The notes below the pieces were generated by a model. That model was given only the letters and a program-made list of their open reading frames with translations. It ran no database searches and was not told the origin of the DNA. A DNA stretch of 64,000 nucleotides from CAYRTD01 sp964528675 (GTDB taxonomy: Bacteria; Bacteroidota; Bacteroidia; Bacteroidales; GCA-2748055): NCBI GenBank assembly GCA_964528675.1, contig CAZGTU010000003.1, positions 58,965 to 122,964 of the forward strand, in the 5' to 3' direction. Shown in pieces: positions 52,456 to 62,300 of the stretch (the stretch's first letter is position 1; every line of letters starts with the position of its first letter). The translations under genes and the position numbers were made by a program.

Positions 52456-52737
52456 AATTTAAATATTTTTCATGGCTCTGTAGCGCCTATAAGGGTTATC
52501 CTACAGAAGGCACTTCAAAATATTCTGCCAAAAAAAACAGGAATATTAGAAGTAAGGTACTACGTATATGAAGTTGAAATAAAGAATATCAATTTTATAC
52601 TCAGCCCGGGGCAAGACCTGAATTATTATAACACAGAAAGCGGAGAACACGAGGTGGAAAAGGGAACAAACAAAATATTTGCAGGTCCTACTTCAGATCT
52701 CACTGCTCTTGAAAATGTTGAAGTTATTGTTGAATAA
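52456..52737 (+). pseudogene. Remnant of a gene, possibly a GH3 C-terminal fibronectin III-like domain
   Basis: A start-less open frame of 93 codons ends in TAA at 52737. It reads protein-like throughout, including VILQKALQNILPKKTGILEV, NINFILSPGQDLNYYNTESG, EHEVEKGTNKIFAGPTSDLT and ENVEVIVE. The order F-L-x-P-x-x-DL-x-Y-Y, then VE-x-G, then I-x-AG-x-(S)SD matches the C-terminal Fn3-like domain of GH3 beta-glucosidases. No start, signal peptide or catalytic domain precedes it; repeat copy E lies where the upstream part would be. The family match is by eye, so moderate. Confidence 0.5.
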
Positions 52738-52743
52738 TAGGGG

Positions 52744-54699
52744 TTAGAGGAGCTTAACTATTCTCATAGCATTGGTGTCATTGCCGTCTTTTATAACCAT
52801 GAGATAGAGTCCCTCTGCCAGTTTTGAAAGATCGAGTGTGGCAGAACCCACATCACCAAGCTCCTTATCGACAAGTACCTGTCCATTCAGATTACTTATG
52901 CGAACCGATTTGAGTGAGTTCTGATCCCTGAAATTAAGGTAAATCTTATCCTGAAACGGATTGGGACTTACTTCTATTTCTTTATCTTCCGGAATGTATT
53001 GGTAAAGGGTGGAAGTCATTAGTATTTTGCTATAAGGATCTATCTGTATATTTTCAACCTCCTTATTCAGATGCACAGAAAAACTATTTTCAGTTTCATC
53101 TATCAATTTCCTTACCATTGTGTCTGTTCCGTCTGAATAACGGATCAGAAAATCCATATGCATCCGGAAATAGTCATTTTCATTATGGCTTCCTCCCTGG
53201 AACACATCGAGGTAAAGACTGTCTGCCCTTAGCTTCCAGGTGGCCTGTACAACAGGAAAACCTTTTCCGTAATACCACTGATCAAAAAACCATGAATAAT
53301 CTTCTCCGGTCACTGAATTCAATGTCTTAAGAAAATCATCGCCTACCGCTACTGAATCCTCAAATTGTACCTGGAAATCACGAAAAGTCTTAAAAAAGAG
53401 GGAATCATTATTGATTTCATTCCTGAGCATATGCAAAATTGCAGCTCCCTTTTTATACGATAATGCGAAACTGAAGATCCGGCCTACCTCTTTTGATTCC
53501 TCCTCAGTTAAATAGATGCTTTCATTGCGACTGTTAAGTGCAATATCGTGGGCATTTTCCATCCATTCAATGGCTTCAGGCAACCCCAGTATATATTCCC
53601 TGGCAAGATATTCACTGTAGGAAGCAAAACCTTCATTTATCCATATATCCTGCCATGTACCGCAGGTCACGTTATTTCCGAACCATTGATGAGCAAGTTC
53701 ATGGGCAACAAGATCGAAATTAAAGCTTTGAAGAGTGGTCATGGTTTGATGCTCCATTCCTCCCCCCATGGGAGCCATGGAGTGCCCGTATTTTTCTTCC
53801 GGGAAGGGATATTCCCCGAATAGCTGATTAAAAAGAAGAATCATCTCGCCGGTTCTGTCAATCCTTTCTTTCTCATTTGTGAGTATTTCGGGATGATCAT
53901 AGATAAAATTCTGAATAAGCAGGCTATCACTGCCTCCTTCATTAGCCAGATAAAAACTATAATCAAGATAATCGGCAACAGCAATGGAAATAAGATAGTA
54001 AGCAATAGGATAACGTGATTCCCAGTTATAACGCAACTTGCCTTCCGGCAATTCATCGATAGCTGTCAACAATCCATTTGATCCTCCCATGAGTGTTGAA
54101 TCGGTGATGATGCTTACCTTTACGGAATCAGCCTTATCCAGCAGATTTTGTTTAACCGGGAACCAACTGCTTGACTGAAAAGGTTCAGAGAGCGTATAGG
54201 TTACCGGTTTCCCATAGGTAAAGTCCCTGCGATTGGTGATTCCTGTAAAAAAACCTGATGAAGCAGCTCCTCCCTCATATTTTACACGGACTGAATTAAT
54301 TGATCCCTGTGAAACGATTTCATCGAGTACCAGCTTAATCAATCCTTCTTCATGAAAAAAAGCAGGTATGTAACTGCTATTGAAGAAAACTGAGTCTATA
54401 GTCATGGTTTCCTGAAGTTCAAAAACCAGCGTATCGATAGCTGCCAGGGCCTCAAAAACAACTGTTGCCTCTCCGATGAGGTAAGTCGATGTATCGCTGG
54501 CTTCAATTTCAAGGTCGTAGAATTTAACGTCATAAAGATTCTGAAGAAGAGAATACTCCGGAGACACTGAGGAAAGTATGAAATTCTTTTTTGCATGACG
54601 GGAACAGTGATGCTGAGCCTCCAGGTTTCCATTCACCAGGAAAAAAAACAGCAAATACAGAAAGCTTTTTAAAATATCTGTAAGGTATATTCTGATCAT
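52744..54699 (-). CDS. M1 family aminopeptidase with T9SS sorting domain
   Basis: A 651-residue secreted zinc aminopeptidase. It has a signal peptide (about 1-27), the N-terminal beta saddle, MGGGMEHQTMT (the GxMEN-type substrate loop, here GMEHQ), LVAHELAHQWFGN (HExxH) and the third ligand in NEGFASYSEYLA (Glu 18 residues on). Residues about 570-651 form a type A sorting domain (VSPNPFQDKIYLNF ... LAEGLYLMVIKDGND), so it goes out through the type IX system. It lacks the large C-terminal helical domain of PepN, as is usual for secreted Bacteroidota forms. Confidence 0.92.
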   Translation of the reverse strand: MIRIYLTDILKSFLYLLFFFLVNGNLEAQHHCSRHAKKNFILSSVSPEYSLLQNLYDVKFYDLEIEASDTSTYLIGEATVVFEALAAIDTLVFELQETMTIDSVFFNSSYIPAFFHEEGLIKLVLDEIVSQGSINSVRVKYEGGAASSGFFTGITNRRDFTYGKPVTYTLSEPFQSSSWFPVKQNLLDKADSVKVSIITDSTLMGGSNGLLTAIDELPEGKLRYNWESRYPIAYYLISIAVADYLDYSFYLANEGGSDSLLIQNFIYDHPEILTNEKERIDRTGEMILLFNQLFGEYPFPEEKYGHSMAPMGGGMEHQTMTTLQSFNFDLVAHELAHQWFGNNVTCGTWQDIWINEGFASYSEYLAREYILGLPEAIEWMENAHDIALNSRNESIYLTEEESKEVGRIFSFALSYKKGAAILHMLRNEINNDSLFFKTFRDFQVQFEDSVAVGDDFLKTLNSVTGEDYSWFFDQWYYGKGFPVVQATWKLRADSLYLDVFQGGSHNENDYFRMHMDFLIRYSDGTDTMVRKLIDETENSFSVHLNKEVENIQIDPYSKILMTSTLYQYIPEDKEIEVSPNPFQDKIYLNFRDQNSLKSVRISNLNGQVLVDKELGDVGSATLDLSKLAEGLYLMVIKDGNDTNAMRIVKLL

Positions 54700-54834
54700 T
54701 TTAGTTCACCAATTCAAATAATTATTAACTCTTAAGATTTATCCCAAAAAGTATGCCTGAAGTCTGTCAATAAAGTCAAGCGTCTGTTCCTACAGCTATC
54801 GGGGCAGATATCTAACATTAGGGACAGACACTAT

Positions 54835-55872
54835 CTAATCTTCTACACTAAACTTATAAACTGTTTTTTGGGAATATTGTTCTGACTTTTTTAATACAAC
54901 CGATGGGAAATCAGGCCTGTTGGGAGAATCGGGGAAATGCTGGGTTTCAAGACACAATGCATGCTGAGGTTTATAATCCCAGTCGTCTTTTCCCTTAATG
55001 TTATCCAGAAAATTCGCGGTATAGAACTGAACTCCCGGTTGGCTGGTTCCAACTTCCATTACTCTCCCTGATTCTTTCTCACGAACCCTGGCAAACCACT
55101 TGAACTCATCTTCTTTTTTGTCTATCACAAAATTATGGTCGTAACCATTTTCAAGCTTTGCAAAATCCTTTCTTATTTTTTTCATTTCCGTGAAGTCATA
55201 TGCAGTTCCTTTCACTTCTTTCACTCCTCCTTTGGGGATAGAGGAATCATCAACCGGAGTATATCCGGAGCAATCCATCTGAAGATCATGATCCAGGATA
55301 TTTCCATTTTTAATGTTCAGGTTAAAATAACTGTGATTGGTGAGATTAATAATTGTATCCTGATCAGATTCAGCTTTATAATCAATGATAAGCTCATTTT
55401 TGTTATTCAAACTATAACTCACTTCAACCATCAGGTTTCCGGGATAACCCTCTTCCATATGTTCAGATTCATAGGCAAGCTTAAGGATTACCTCCCCTTC
55501 TTTCTTTTCTGTCCATGCAGTCCATAATTTCTTATCAAAACCCTCAATTCCTCCGTGTAAATGATTTGGCCCGTTATTAACGGCAAGTTTATATAACTTA
55601 CCATTCAGTTCAAACTTCCCTCCTGCTATTCGATTGGCAAATCGACCCACAATAGCTCCAAAATAGGGATGTTCGCCGGTATATTTTTCAAATTCATCAA
55701 AGCCAAGTACCACATCATCGTTTTTCCCGTTTTTATCGGGAGTGTAGATATGGGTTATTATTCCCCCGTAATTTGTGATCTTAACGAGTATTCCATTATC
55801 ATTTTCAAGACTGAAAAGCATAACTTCTTGCTGATCATCTAAATCTCCGAATTTTGACTTTGTAATTTTCAT
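54835..55872 (-). CDS. galM: Aldose 1-epimerase (mutarotase)
   Basis: A 345-residue enzyme that interconverts alpha and beta galactose or glucose before phosphorylation by galactokinase. Motifs: VVLGFDEFEKYTGEHPYFGAIVGRFANR, NHLHGGIEGFDKKLW (His), NLTNHSYFNL (catalytic His), and CLETQHFPDSPNRPDFPS (catalytic Glu). Length is standard, there is no signal peptide, so it is cytoplasmic. It is read from the minus strand with a large inverted repeat just upstream of its start. Confidence 0.94.
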   Translation of the reverse strand: MKITKSKFGDLDDQQEVMLFSLENDNGILVKITNYGGIITHIYTPDKNGKNDDVVLGFDEFEKYTGEHPYFGAIVGRFANRIAGGKFELNGKLYKLAVNNGPNHLHGGIEGFDKKLWTAWTEKKEGEVILKLAYESEHMEEGYPGNLMVEVSYSLNNKNELIIDYKAESDQDTIINLTNHSYFNLNIKNGNILDHDLQMDCSGYTPVDDSSIPKGGVKEVKGTAYDFTEMKKIRKDFAKLENGYDHNFVIDKKEDEFKWFARVREKESGRVMEVGTSQPGVQFYTANFLDNIKGKDDWDYKPQHALCLETQHFPDSPNRPDFPSVVLKKSEQYSQKTVYKFSVED

Positions 55873-55895
55873 TTTTCTTTTTTTTGATTAAACTG

Positions 55896-55994
55896 AAGTT
55901 TCGCACTTATCAATAAATGTTGCCACAGATTACTCACAGCATTTGGCTGTGAGTAATCTGTGGCAACATATCTTATTAATCAAGGGCGAAACTT
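55896..55994. repeat. Long nested inverted repeat (MITE-like or hairpin element)
   Basis: The core is a perfect 24-bp stem (55917-55940 with 55946-55969; GTTGCCACAGATTACTCAC / GTGAGTAATCTGTGGCAAC) with a 5-nt ATTTG loop. It is enclosed by outer arms AAGTTTCGC (55896-55904) and GCGAAACTT (55986-55994), and further by weaker TAAA...CT / AG...TTTA matches. The whole spans about 100 bp, has no coding sequence, and lies 24 bp upstream of galM. It resembles a miniature inverted-repeat element, but no transposase or clear target duplication is visible. The rest of the gap to 56117 holds nothing I recognise. Confidence 0.75.
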
Positions 55995-56117
55995 TAGTGA
56001 TTTAATAAATACCGTTTAAAAATAGCTCTAGTTTGACAGATAAAGAACAATTATCCCATTTTTTTAAAGTACTAATTCTTTTTTACTAAATTTCGGAGGA
56101 AATTCAGCTAAATTGAA

Positions 56118-56327
56118 TTCTTAAGATTGATAAGATGAATCAGAGTTTTATAGATGCCTTGATGCACTTTTTNNNNNNNNNNNNNNNNNNNNNNNNNNNN
56201 NNNNNNNNNNNNNNNNNNNNNNNNNNNNNNNNNNNNNNNNNNNNNNNNNNNNNNNNNNNNNNNNNNNNNNNNTTCTTAAGATTGATAAGATGAATCAGAG
56301 TTTTATAGATGCCTTGATGCACTTTTT
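56118..56327. other. Assembly join: 100 Ns flanked by an exact 55-nt duplication
   Basis: The 55 bases at 56118-56172 (TTCTTAAGATTGATAAGATG ... GATGCACTTTTT) are repeated exactly at 56273-56327, on either side of exactly 100 Ns (56173-56272). That is how overlapping contig ends look when a scaffolder inserts a default gap. The likely true sequence is contiguous with one copy. The start codon of the ABC gene is present in both copies (56135 and 56290). Confidence 0.9.
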
Positions 56328-59300
56328 TTCCCTCTTACTTCTTCCTATTCCCGGGCGAAAGGTGGAAAATATCAAAGATAAACTGGAAGATTATATTACA
56401 AAGGCAGGTATTTCTTTTCCGGTTGAAGAATGTCTGAAGATTTTTAATACTTATTCCGGCAGATATTTTTTTGAGCTGAGCTCCAATACTTATACCCAGG
56501 TTGATGAAATGTTAAACATTCAAAGGCATCTTATCCTGGAAGCAGGCCAAAAGTCCCAGGAGACTCTTTATCTCCAGGAAAGGATACTTTCTATTCTTTC
56601 ACTTTTTGAATTCAACAAAATAAAAAACGATAACGACGAAATTTTTGCAAACCACATCAAGGACTTAAGCAGGAGTCTGAATATCAGCGAAAAAGACCTT
56701 AAAGAATGTGAAGATTTTATCTATGGCAATGTCCCGGAAGATTCTAGCAGGGAGCTTACAATCAAAGATACCGATCTTAGTGAAGAGCTTGAAGGGGCAT
56801 GGATAAAGGATAATCTCCCAAATATAAGGGGAGATAAGATTCAAAGCCTGAGGGAAAAAATCGTACCTGATATCAGATTTCATTATTTCGAGGCTTTTTA
56901 TTTCATCGCTTTTATCCATGAAGGAAATCATAAGCTATTCATCAATGAGAACAAAACCTATCCGCAATATTTCTATAGTTTTAGAAGAAAGGATATTATC
57001 CATTTTGAGGGTCATAAACCCATAAGTTTTGATGAAATTGAAGAGCATTTTGGTGTGGATACACAAAAAATAGTCCTTTCAGGTAAAGATCTTACTTACA
57101 GACACCAGAAAACCAATTACAGCATAAAGAAATTTTCTTTCTATGAGGAATCCGGCCAGATCATCGGAATTGTAGGAAACAATGGAGTTGGCAAATCCAC
57201 CATCCTGAAACTGATCTCGAATCAGATCAATCCTCTGAATGGAGAATTATGTATCAACGGAACCAATGTTGTTAAGAATAGCTATCGCCTAAAACCCTTG
57301 ATGGGTTATGTATCTCATGCGCATATTGAGTTCCCGGGTCTTAGTATCTATGAAAACCTCCTGTATCAAGCCAATTTATCCCTGGGAAATGTGAGTATGG
57401 AGGATATAAAAAAGAGAGTGAATGATACTCTTGAAAGATGGTCTCTTGGTAATATTAAGCATGTTAAAGCAGGTACATATATTGATCATAGTATATCAGA
57501 TTTTCAAAGGATATGTCTCAGGATTGCCATTGAGATGATCAGGAATCCATACATACTTTTACTGGATGAACCGCTTTCCGGATTATCTTTTTCAGATTCA
57601 AAACGACTTCTGAGCATCTTAAAAGATGAAACTCAGAAAGGCAAACTTGTCATTCTCACTTCCCAGCTACCCACTTCGGATATCTTCAATATGTTTGACA
57701 AAGTATGGCTTATCGACAGTGATGGGTACATGATATTCAATGGTCCTCCGATGGCCTCTCTGACTTTTTTCAAAAACACCGGGCTTCTCCCCTACTATTT
57801 TATCCAATCAAAGACGGATACCGTAAGTGCAGAAGATGTTATCAAGGTGGTAGAAACTAAAAAGATCAACTCCGATGGAAGCATCAGCGAAAAACGGCAG
57901 ATAGATCCGGGAACATGGTATGATGCCTGGAGAGCAGAATCAGAGAAAGAATTTGAAAATATTGATACGGAAATAAAACCTCTTCCCATTTATGGTTCGG
58001 GATTACCCGGCATTGAGAAACAGTTTCTTGTTTATCTTTTCAGAAATTTCAGAAAAGGTATATCCAATATTAAATTTCTCCTGAATAACTTGTTGGGCGT
58101 TCCCGCTGCCGGGGTTTTAATAGCCCTGGTGATAAGATACGCTCACGAAGGCCGGTATATTTTTGCAGAAAATGATTTTATTCCTTTGTTTCTATTTCTT
58201 TCAATAAACCTTATTCTATTGACTTCAATGCTCATGGGAGCAGAGGAGATTCACAGTGAGAAACAGCAGTTAAAAAGAGATTTTTCCTTCAACCTGAGTC
58301 CCTTTTCCTATTTTAACTCAAAAATAATCTTTGTCTTTATTTTTACTTTCGTTCAGGCTTTACTTTACACGGTCCTAACCAACATAGCACTGGGAATCAA
58401 GGGAGTCAAACTCGATTATCTCTTTATATATTTTTCTGTTGCTGCATTTGGAAATCTTTTGTCTCTTTCCTTTTCTCATTCTTTCAGAAAACTGAGTTCT
58501 ATTTATATTCTGATACCTTTTTTTGTCATTCCGAATCTGTTGTTTACCGGTTACCTTTTACCATTCAATCAGACATCATACAGCAAGAACTATAATGAAT
58601 CTGTTCCCCTGGTTGCCAATATTTTCCCAACGCGTTGGGCATATGAAGTCCTTGTAGTGGATCAATTTAAGAACAATCCTTATAATACATATTTTTTTGA
58701 AGAAAAGAAAAAGCATTATCATTCGGAATATGTCCTCGAAAACCTCATCCCCGCACTTAATACAGAACTTAACAAATGTCAAAAGTTTAAATACATTTCT
58801 CCTGATGAAAAACAACTTGCTGAATCCCTTGATATCCTGAAGAACGAATTTATATTACTTTCAACATATGAACATATTGCTCCTTATGAAAATATTCCCA
58901 GGTTAAATCCCATTGATTTTGACAGCACTCTCTATGATGAAACTTTTGGTTACCTGACTTACATGACTTTTCTCATGGAAAATATCATCACTGAAACTGA
59001 AGTAAATATACAGGAAACCCAGGCTGTTTTGAGTGATTCACTGAGAGAACAGGATCTGGACGAATTCCGTTCCCGTCATGTCAATAAATCCATAAAATAT
59101 CTTGTTGAAGGCGAAAACGTACAGGAAGAAGTGCTTATCAAAAACAGTACACTGGTTAAAAAAGGCAGTCCTGTATATATAAGGCCTGAATCAGTTTATG
59201 GCAGATCTCACTTTTACGCTTCAGAAAAAAGGTTTAATAATCAATATCTGTCTTTGAACCGCTTTAACATGACCGCTATATGGATATTGAATCTATTCCT

Positions 59301-59358
59301 CTATATTTTGTTATTATCCGACGGATTAAATAAAGTCTTAAACCTTTTCAGAGATTAA
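56290..59358 (+). CDS. ABC transporter ATPase-permease fusion with long uncharacterised N-terminal region
   Basis: A 1022-residue half-transporter in ABCG-like order (ATPase then membrane domain). Residues about 1-250 are helical and unassigned, with acidic stretches reminiscent of TerB-like helices. Residues about 262-480 are the ATPase: GNNGVGKST (Walker A, about 296-304), a degenerate signature SISDFQ (about 401-406) instead of LSGGQ, and LLLDEPLSGLS (Walker B, Asp426/Glu427). From about 580 come two groups of membrane segments interrupted by a large soluble, charged loop (about 770-985) that would face outward, with one more segment at the end. The start lies in the duplicated sequence of the assembly join. 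Substrate unknown. Confidence 0.8.
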   Translation: MNQSFIDALMHFFSLLLLPIPGRKVENIKDKLEDYITKAGISFPVEECLKIFNTYSGRYFFELSSNTYTQVDEMLNIQRHLILEAGQKSQETLYLQERILSILSLFEFNKIKNDNDEIFANHIKDLSRSLNISEKDLKECEDFIYGNVPEDSSRELTIKDTDLSEELEGAWIKDNLPNIRGDKIQSLREKIVPDIRFHYFEAFYFIAFIHEGNHKLFINENKTYPQYFYSFRRKDIIHFEGHKPISFDEIEEHFGVDTQKIVLSGKDLTYRHQKTNYSIKKFSFYEESGQIIGIVGNNGVGKSTILKLISNQINPLNGELCINGTNVVKNSYRLKPLMGYVSHAHIEFPGLSIYENLLYQANLSLGNVSMEDIKKRVNDTLERWSLGNIKHVKAGTYIDHSISDFQRICLRIAIEMIRNPYILLLDEPLSGLSFSDSKRLLSILKDETQKGKLVILTSQLPTSDIFNMFDKVWLIDSDGYMIFNGPPMASLTFFKNTGLLPYYFIQSKTDTVSAEDVIKVVETKKINSDGSISEKRQIDPGTWYDAWRAESEKEFENIDTEIKPLPIYGSGLPGIEKQFLVYLFRNFRKGISNIKFLLNNLLGVPAAGVLIALVIRYAHEGRYIFAENDFIPLFLFLSINLILLTSMLMGAEEIHSEKQQLKRDFSFNLSPFSYFNSKIIFVFIFTFVQALLYTVLTNIALGIKGVKLDYLFIYFSVAAFGNLLSLSFSHSFRKLSSIYILIPFFVIPNLLFTGYLLPFNQTSYSKNYNESVPLVANIFPTRWAYEVLVVDQFKNNPYNTYFFEEKKKHYHSEYVLENLIPALNTELNKCQKFKYISPDEKQLAESLDILKNEFILLSTYEHIAPYENIPRLNPIDFDSTLYDETFGYLTYMTFLMENIITETEVNIQETQAVLSDSLREQDLDEFRSRHVNKSIKYLVEGENVQEEVLIKNSTLVKKGSPVYIRPESVYGRSHFYASEKRFNNQYLSLNRFNMTAIWILNLFLYILLLSDGLNKVLNLFRD

Positions 59359-62300
59359 CTATCACCAAGATATTTTCTTAAAGTATTCAGGAATTCATTC
59401 CGGTTAAGCGGTTTAACCATAAATTCATTAAAACCGGCTGTTTTTGCCATAAGCCTGTCCTCCTCCATAGCAAAAGCCGTTTGAGCCACCACCGGAATAT
59501 CCGGATTTTGCTTTCTTATCTCCAGAGTGGCCTCTATGCCACTTAATTCAGGCAGACGGATATCCATAATAATAAGATCAATATCGGTATTTTCTGAAAA
59601 AATATCCACTGCTTTCCGGCCATTATCCGCAAAAAGAATATTCGCCCTGGTTTTTGAAAGAAACTCTGTTATTAACTCCGTACTGAAAGAGTCATCCTCA
59701 ACGATTAGTAATTTTTTCGATTCCCAGTTTATTTCTATTGAATGACTCTCCTCTGAAGTTTTCTGTGCCTTTTTAGCTTTTGATCCAATGTAGGGAATTG
59801 TGAAATAAAAGCTTGTTCCTTCACCCACAGCCGATTCCACCCAGATCTCACCACCGAGTAATTTCACGAGCTGACTGGAAATTGCTAATCCCAGTCCGGC
59901 ACCGCCATAGGACTTCTTCACAGAAGTCTCATCTTTATGAAATCTCTCAAATATTTTATCTTTCATCTCTTCAGGAATCCCGATGCCTGTATCCTTAACA
60001 TGAAAAAGAATTTCACTATCATCCATGATTTTATAACCGAAATCAATATAGCCTTTATGAGTGAATTTAATAGCATTATAAATCAGGTTTACTAAAACCT
60101 GCCTCAGGCGATGACAATCGGTGAATATGCTTATCAACCTGTCCTGATCGTATGATAATCTGAGTTCCACATCATTCTTTCCTTCAAGTTCTTTAACCTT
60201 CTCAAGGCTCTCTTTCAGTTCAGTTACAAGATAATTTAGATTGCAGGATGACTTTTTGATTCTTAACTGATTGGATTCTATTTTGGCAATATCAATAATA
60301 TCGCCGATCAAATTCAAAAGATTCTCACCATTTTTATTTATGAACTCTATGTATTTTAACCGCTGTTGCTCTGAAAGATTGGGATTTTCGAGCAAGGTGG
60401 AAAAACCCAGAATGGAATTCATTGGGGTTCTGATCTCATGAGACATATTGGAAAGAAATGCGGTTTTGAGTTTATCAGCATCCTCGGCTCTTCTCTTTGC
60501 TTCAATAAGATTTTGCTCCGCTTCTTTTCTCTCAGTGATATCTCTGATTATCTGGACAATACAAAGTGTTTCCTCTCCGCTTTTAACCGGGAATAGCAGG
60601 TAATCAAGATAGATCTTCTTTTTGTCGAGAGTTGTTGCTCTCAATTCACCGTCAAAAATATTTTGAAATTCATATACTTTAAAAACTTCCGTATATAATT
60701 TCTTACCAAGAATTACCGATGAATCCTTTCCTTTTAATTCATCGATTCCATATCCCACTATCCTGGTATAGGCCATATTAACCTCACGATATGTTCCATC
60801 ATTATTCAATATGGCTATCCCATCTTCATTTTTGTCGAATATATCTTTATATAACAGGGCCTGATCGTGATTCTTTTTTTCCTGCGTTATATCCCTGCTT
60901 ATTAAGCCATGACGGAATTTTCCCTTAACATCTATCTTGAATAACAAGTTTTCCAGGTATAGTATCCCGCGACCAGGCAAATCAAGGGCAGATTGAAATT
61001 TCAACTCTTTTTCATGGCTATGTTTATCCTCAATAAATTCTTTTATCAGATTACTGTGTTCATCATATTTTTTTTCTTCAATATTATTATTATCAGTTAT
61101 GGTAAGTAATACCTCGTGCCATTTTTTTCCTATTGCCTTATTCCTTTCAAATCCTGAGAAATCTTCCATACTCTTGTTCCAATTGGTGATCAGACCAACC
61201 TCATCAGTTAATGCGATTCCGTCGGGAGACTGTTCAATAAAGGAATCAAACTTTTCTTCTGTTCTTTGCAGTTGCAGAATTGTCTCGGAAAGCCTGCGTT
61301 GGTTCTCTTTGATTTCTGAAATATCCCTGAAGATGGAAATTAAAAGATCATCACCAAAAAGATGTATGGGTGATGATGAAATTAAAACTTCTACTTCTTT
61401 TTTGTTCTTCGTCTGAAATTTTAATTCTTCATTGATAATTGGACCTTTCTTCAATTTTTCAATAAAATCACTACGACCTTCCTTATCTTTAAAAAGCTGA
61501 ATATCAAGAGATGACCTGTTAATCACCTCTTCTTTTCTATAACCGGTAAAACGGAGAAAACCTTCATTGACATCAAGTAATAACCCATCTTCGAAGCGTG
61601 AAAGCACAACAGAATCAGGTATTGTATTAAAAATATGTTTGAATTTCTCTTCAGAACTTTGTTTCTCTCTTTGTATCTTCTTTAATTCTGTTACATCCTC
61701 CAGGATTCCGAGGACGGTATTTACCGTTCCATTGTCATCATATTCAGGAATTAACCTCCAAACCAACGACAATAAGCCCCTTTGAGTTTCCTGTTGAAAT
61801 TCTTTTTCGGTTTTTTTACCGGTTTCAAATACTTTTTGAATAGTTCCTTTGAAAAAATCAACCTTTTCTCTGTGAAAACCCAGTTCATTAAAATCAGAGC
61901 CTAAAATTTCTTCGGGTTCAAAAGGTAAAAGTTCGGAAACATTGGAACTTACAAAAATATGCTTAAGATCTTTATCGTAACGAAAAAGTACGAAAGGCAT
62001 ATTCTCGACCAGGCTTTTGTAACGCTGGTGAGATAACAGAAGATCATTCTGAAGTTTCATTTTATCAGAAAGATCCCGCAGGTAAAATACCAGCTCTGAT
62101 CCTTTTTTAATACTCTTCAGGCAACTTGTTTCAATCCAGGTATATTTTCCGGATTTGGTTGTAATTCTGTGTAATAAGGTGGATGTGTGTTTGGAATTTA
62201 GTTTTTTCAGGAAAACTTCAAAGGCAAGTTTATCGTCAGGATGTACAAGATCGCATATTCTCATCCCTCTTAAATCCTGAATATTAAACCCAAGTGTAGA

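Noticed and set aside
52344..52571. 75-codon plus-strand frame after galK
   Set aside because: It covers repeat copy E and overlaps the GH3-like remnant in a different phase; the composition is not protein-like.
56140..56322. Minus-strand open frame across the gap
   Set aside because: It exists only because the Ns are read as codons; both ends are the duplicated contig overlap.
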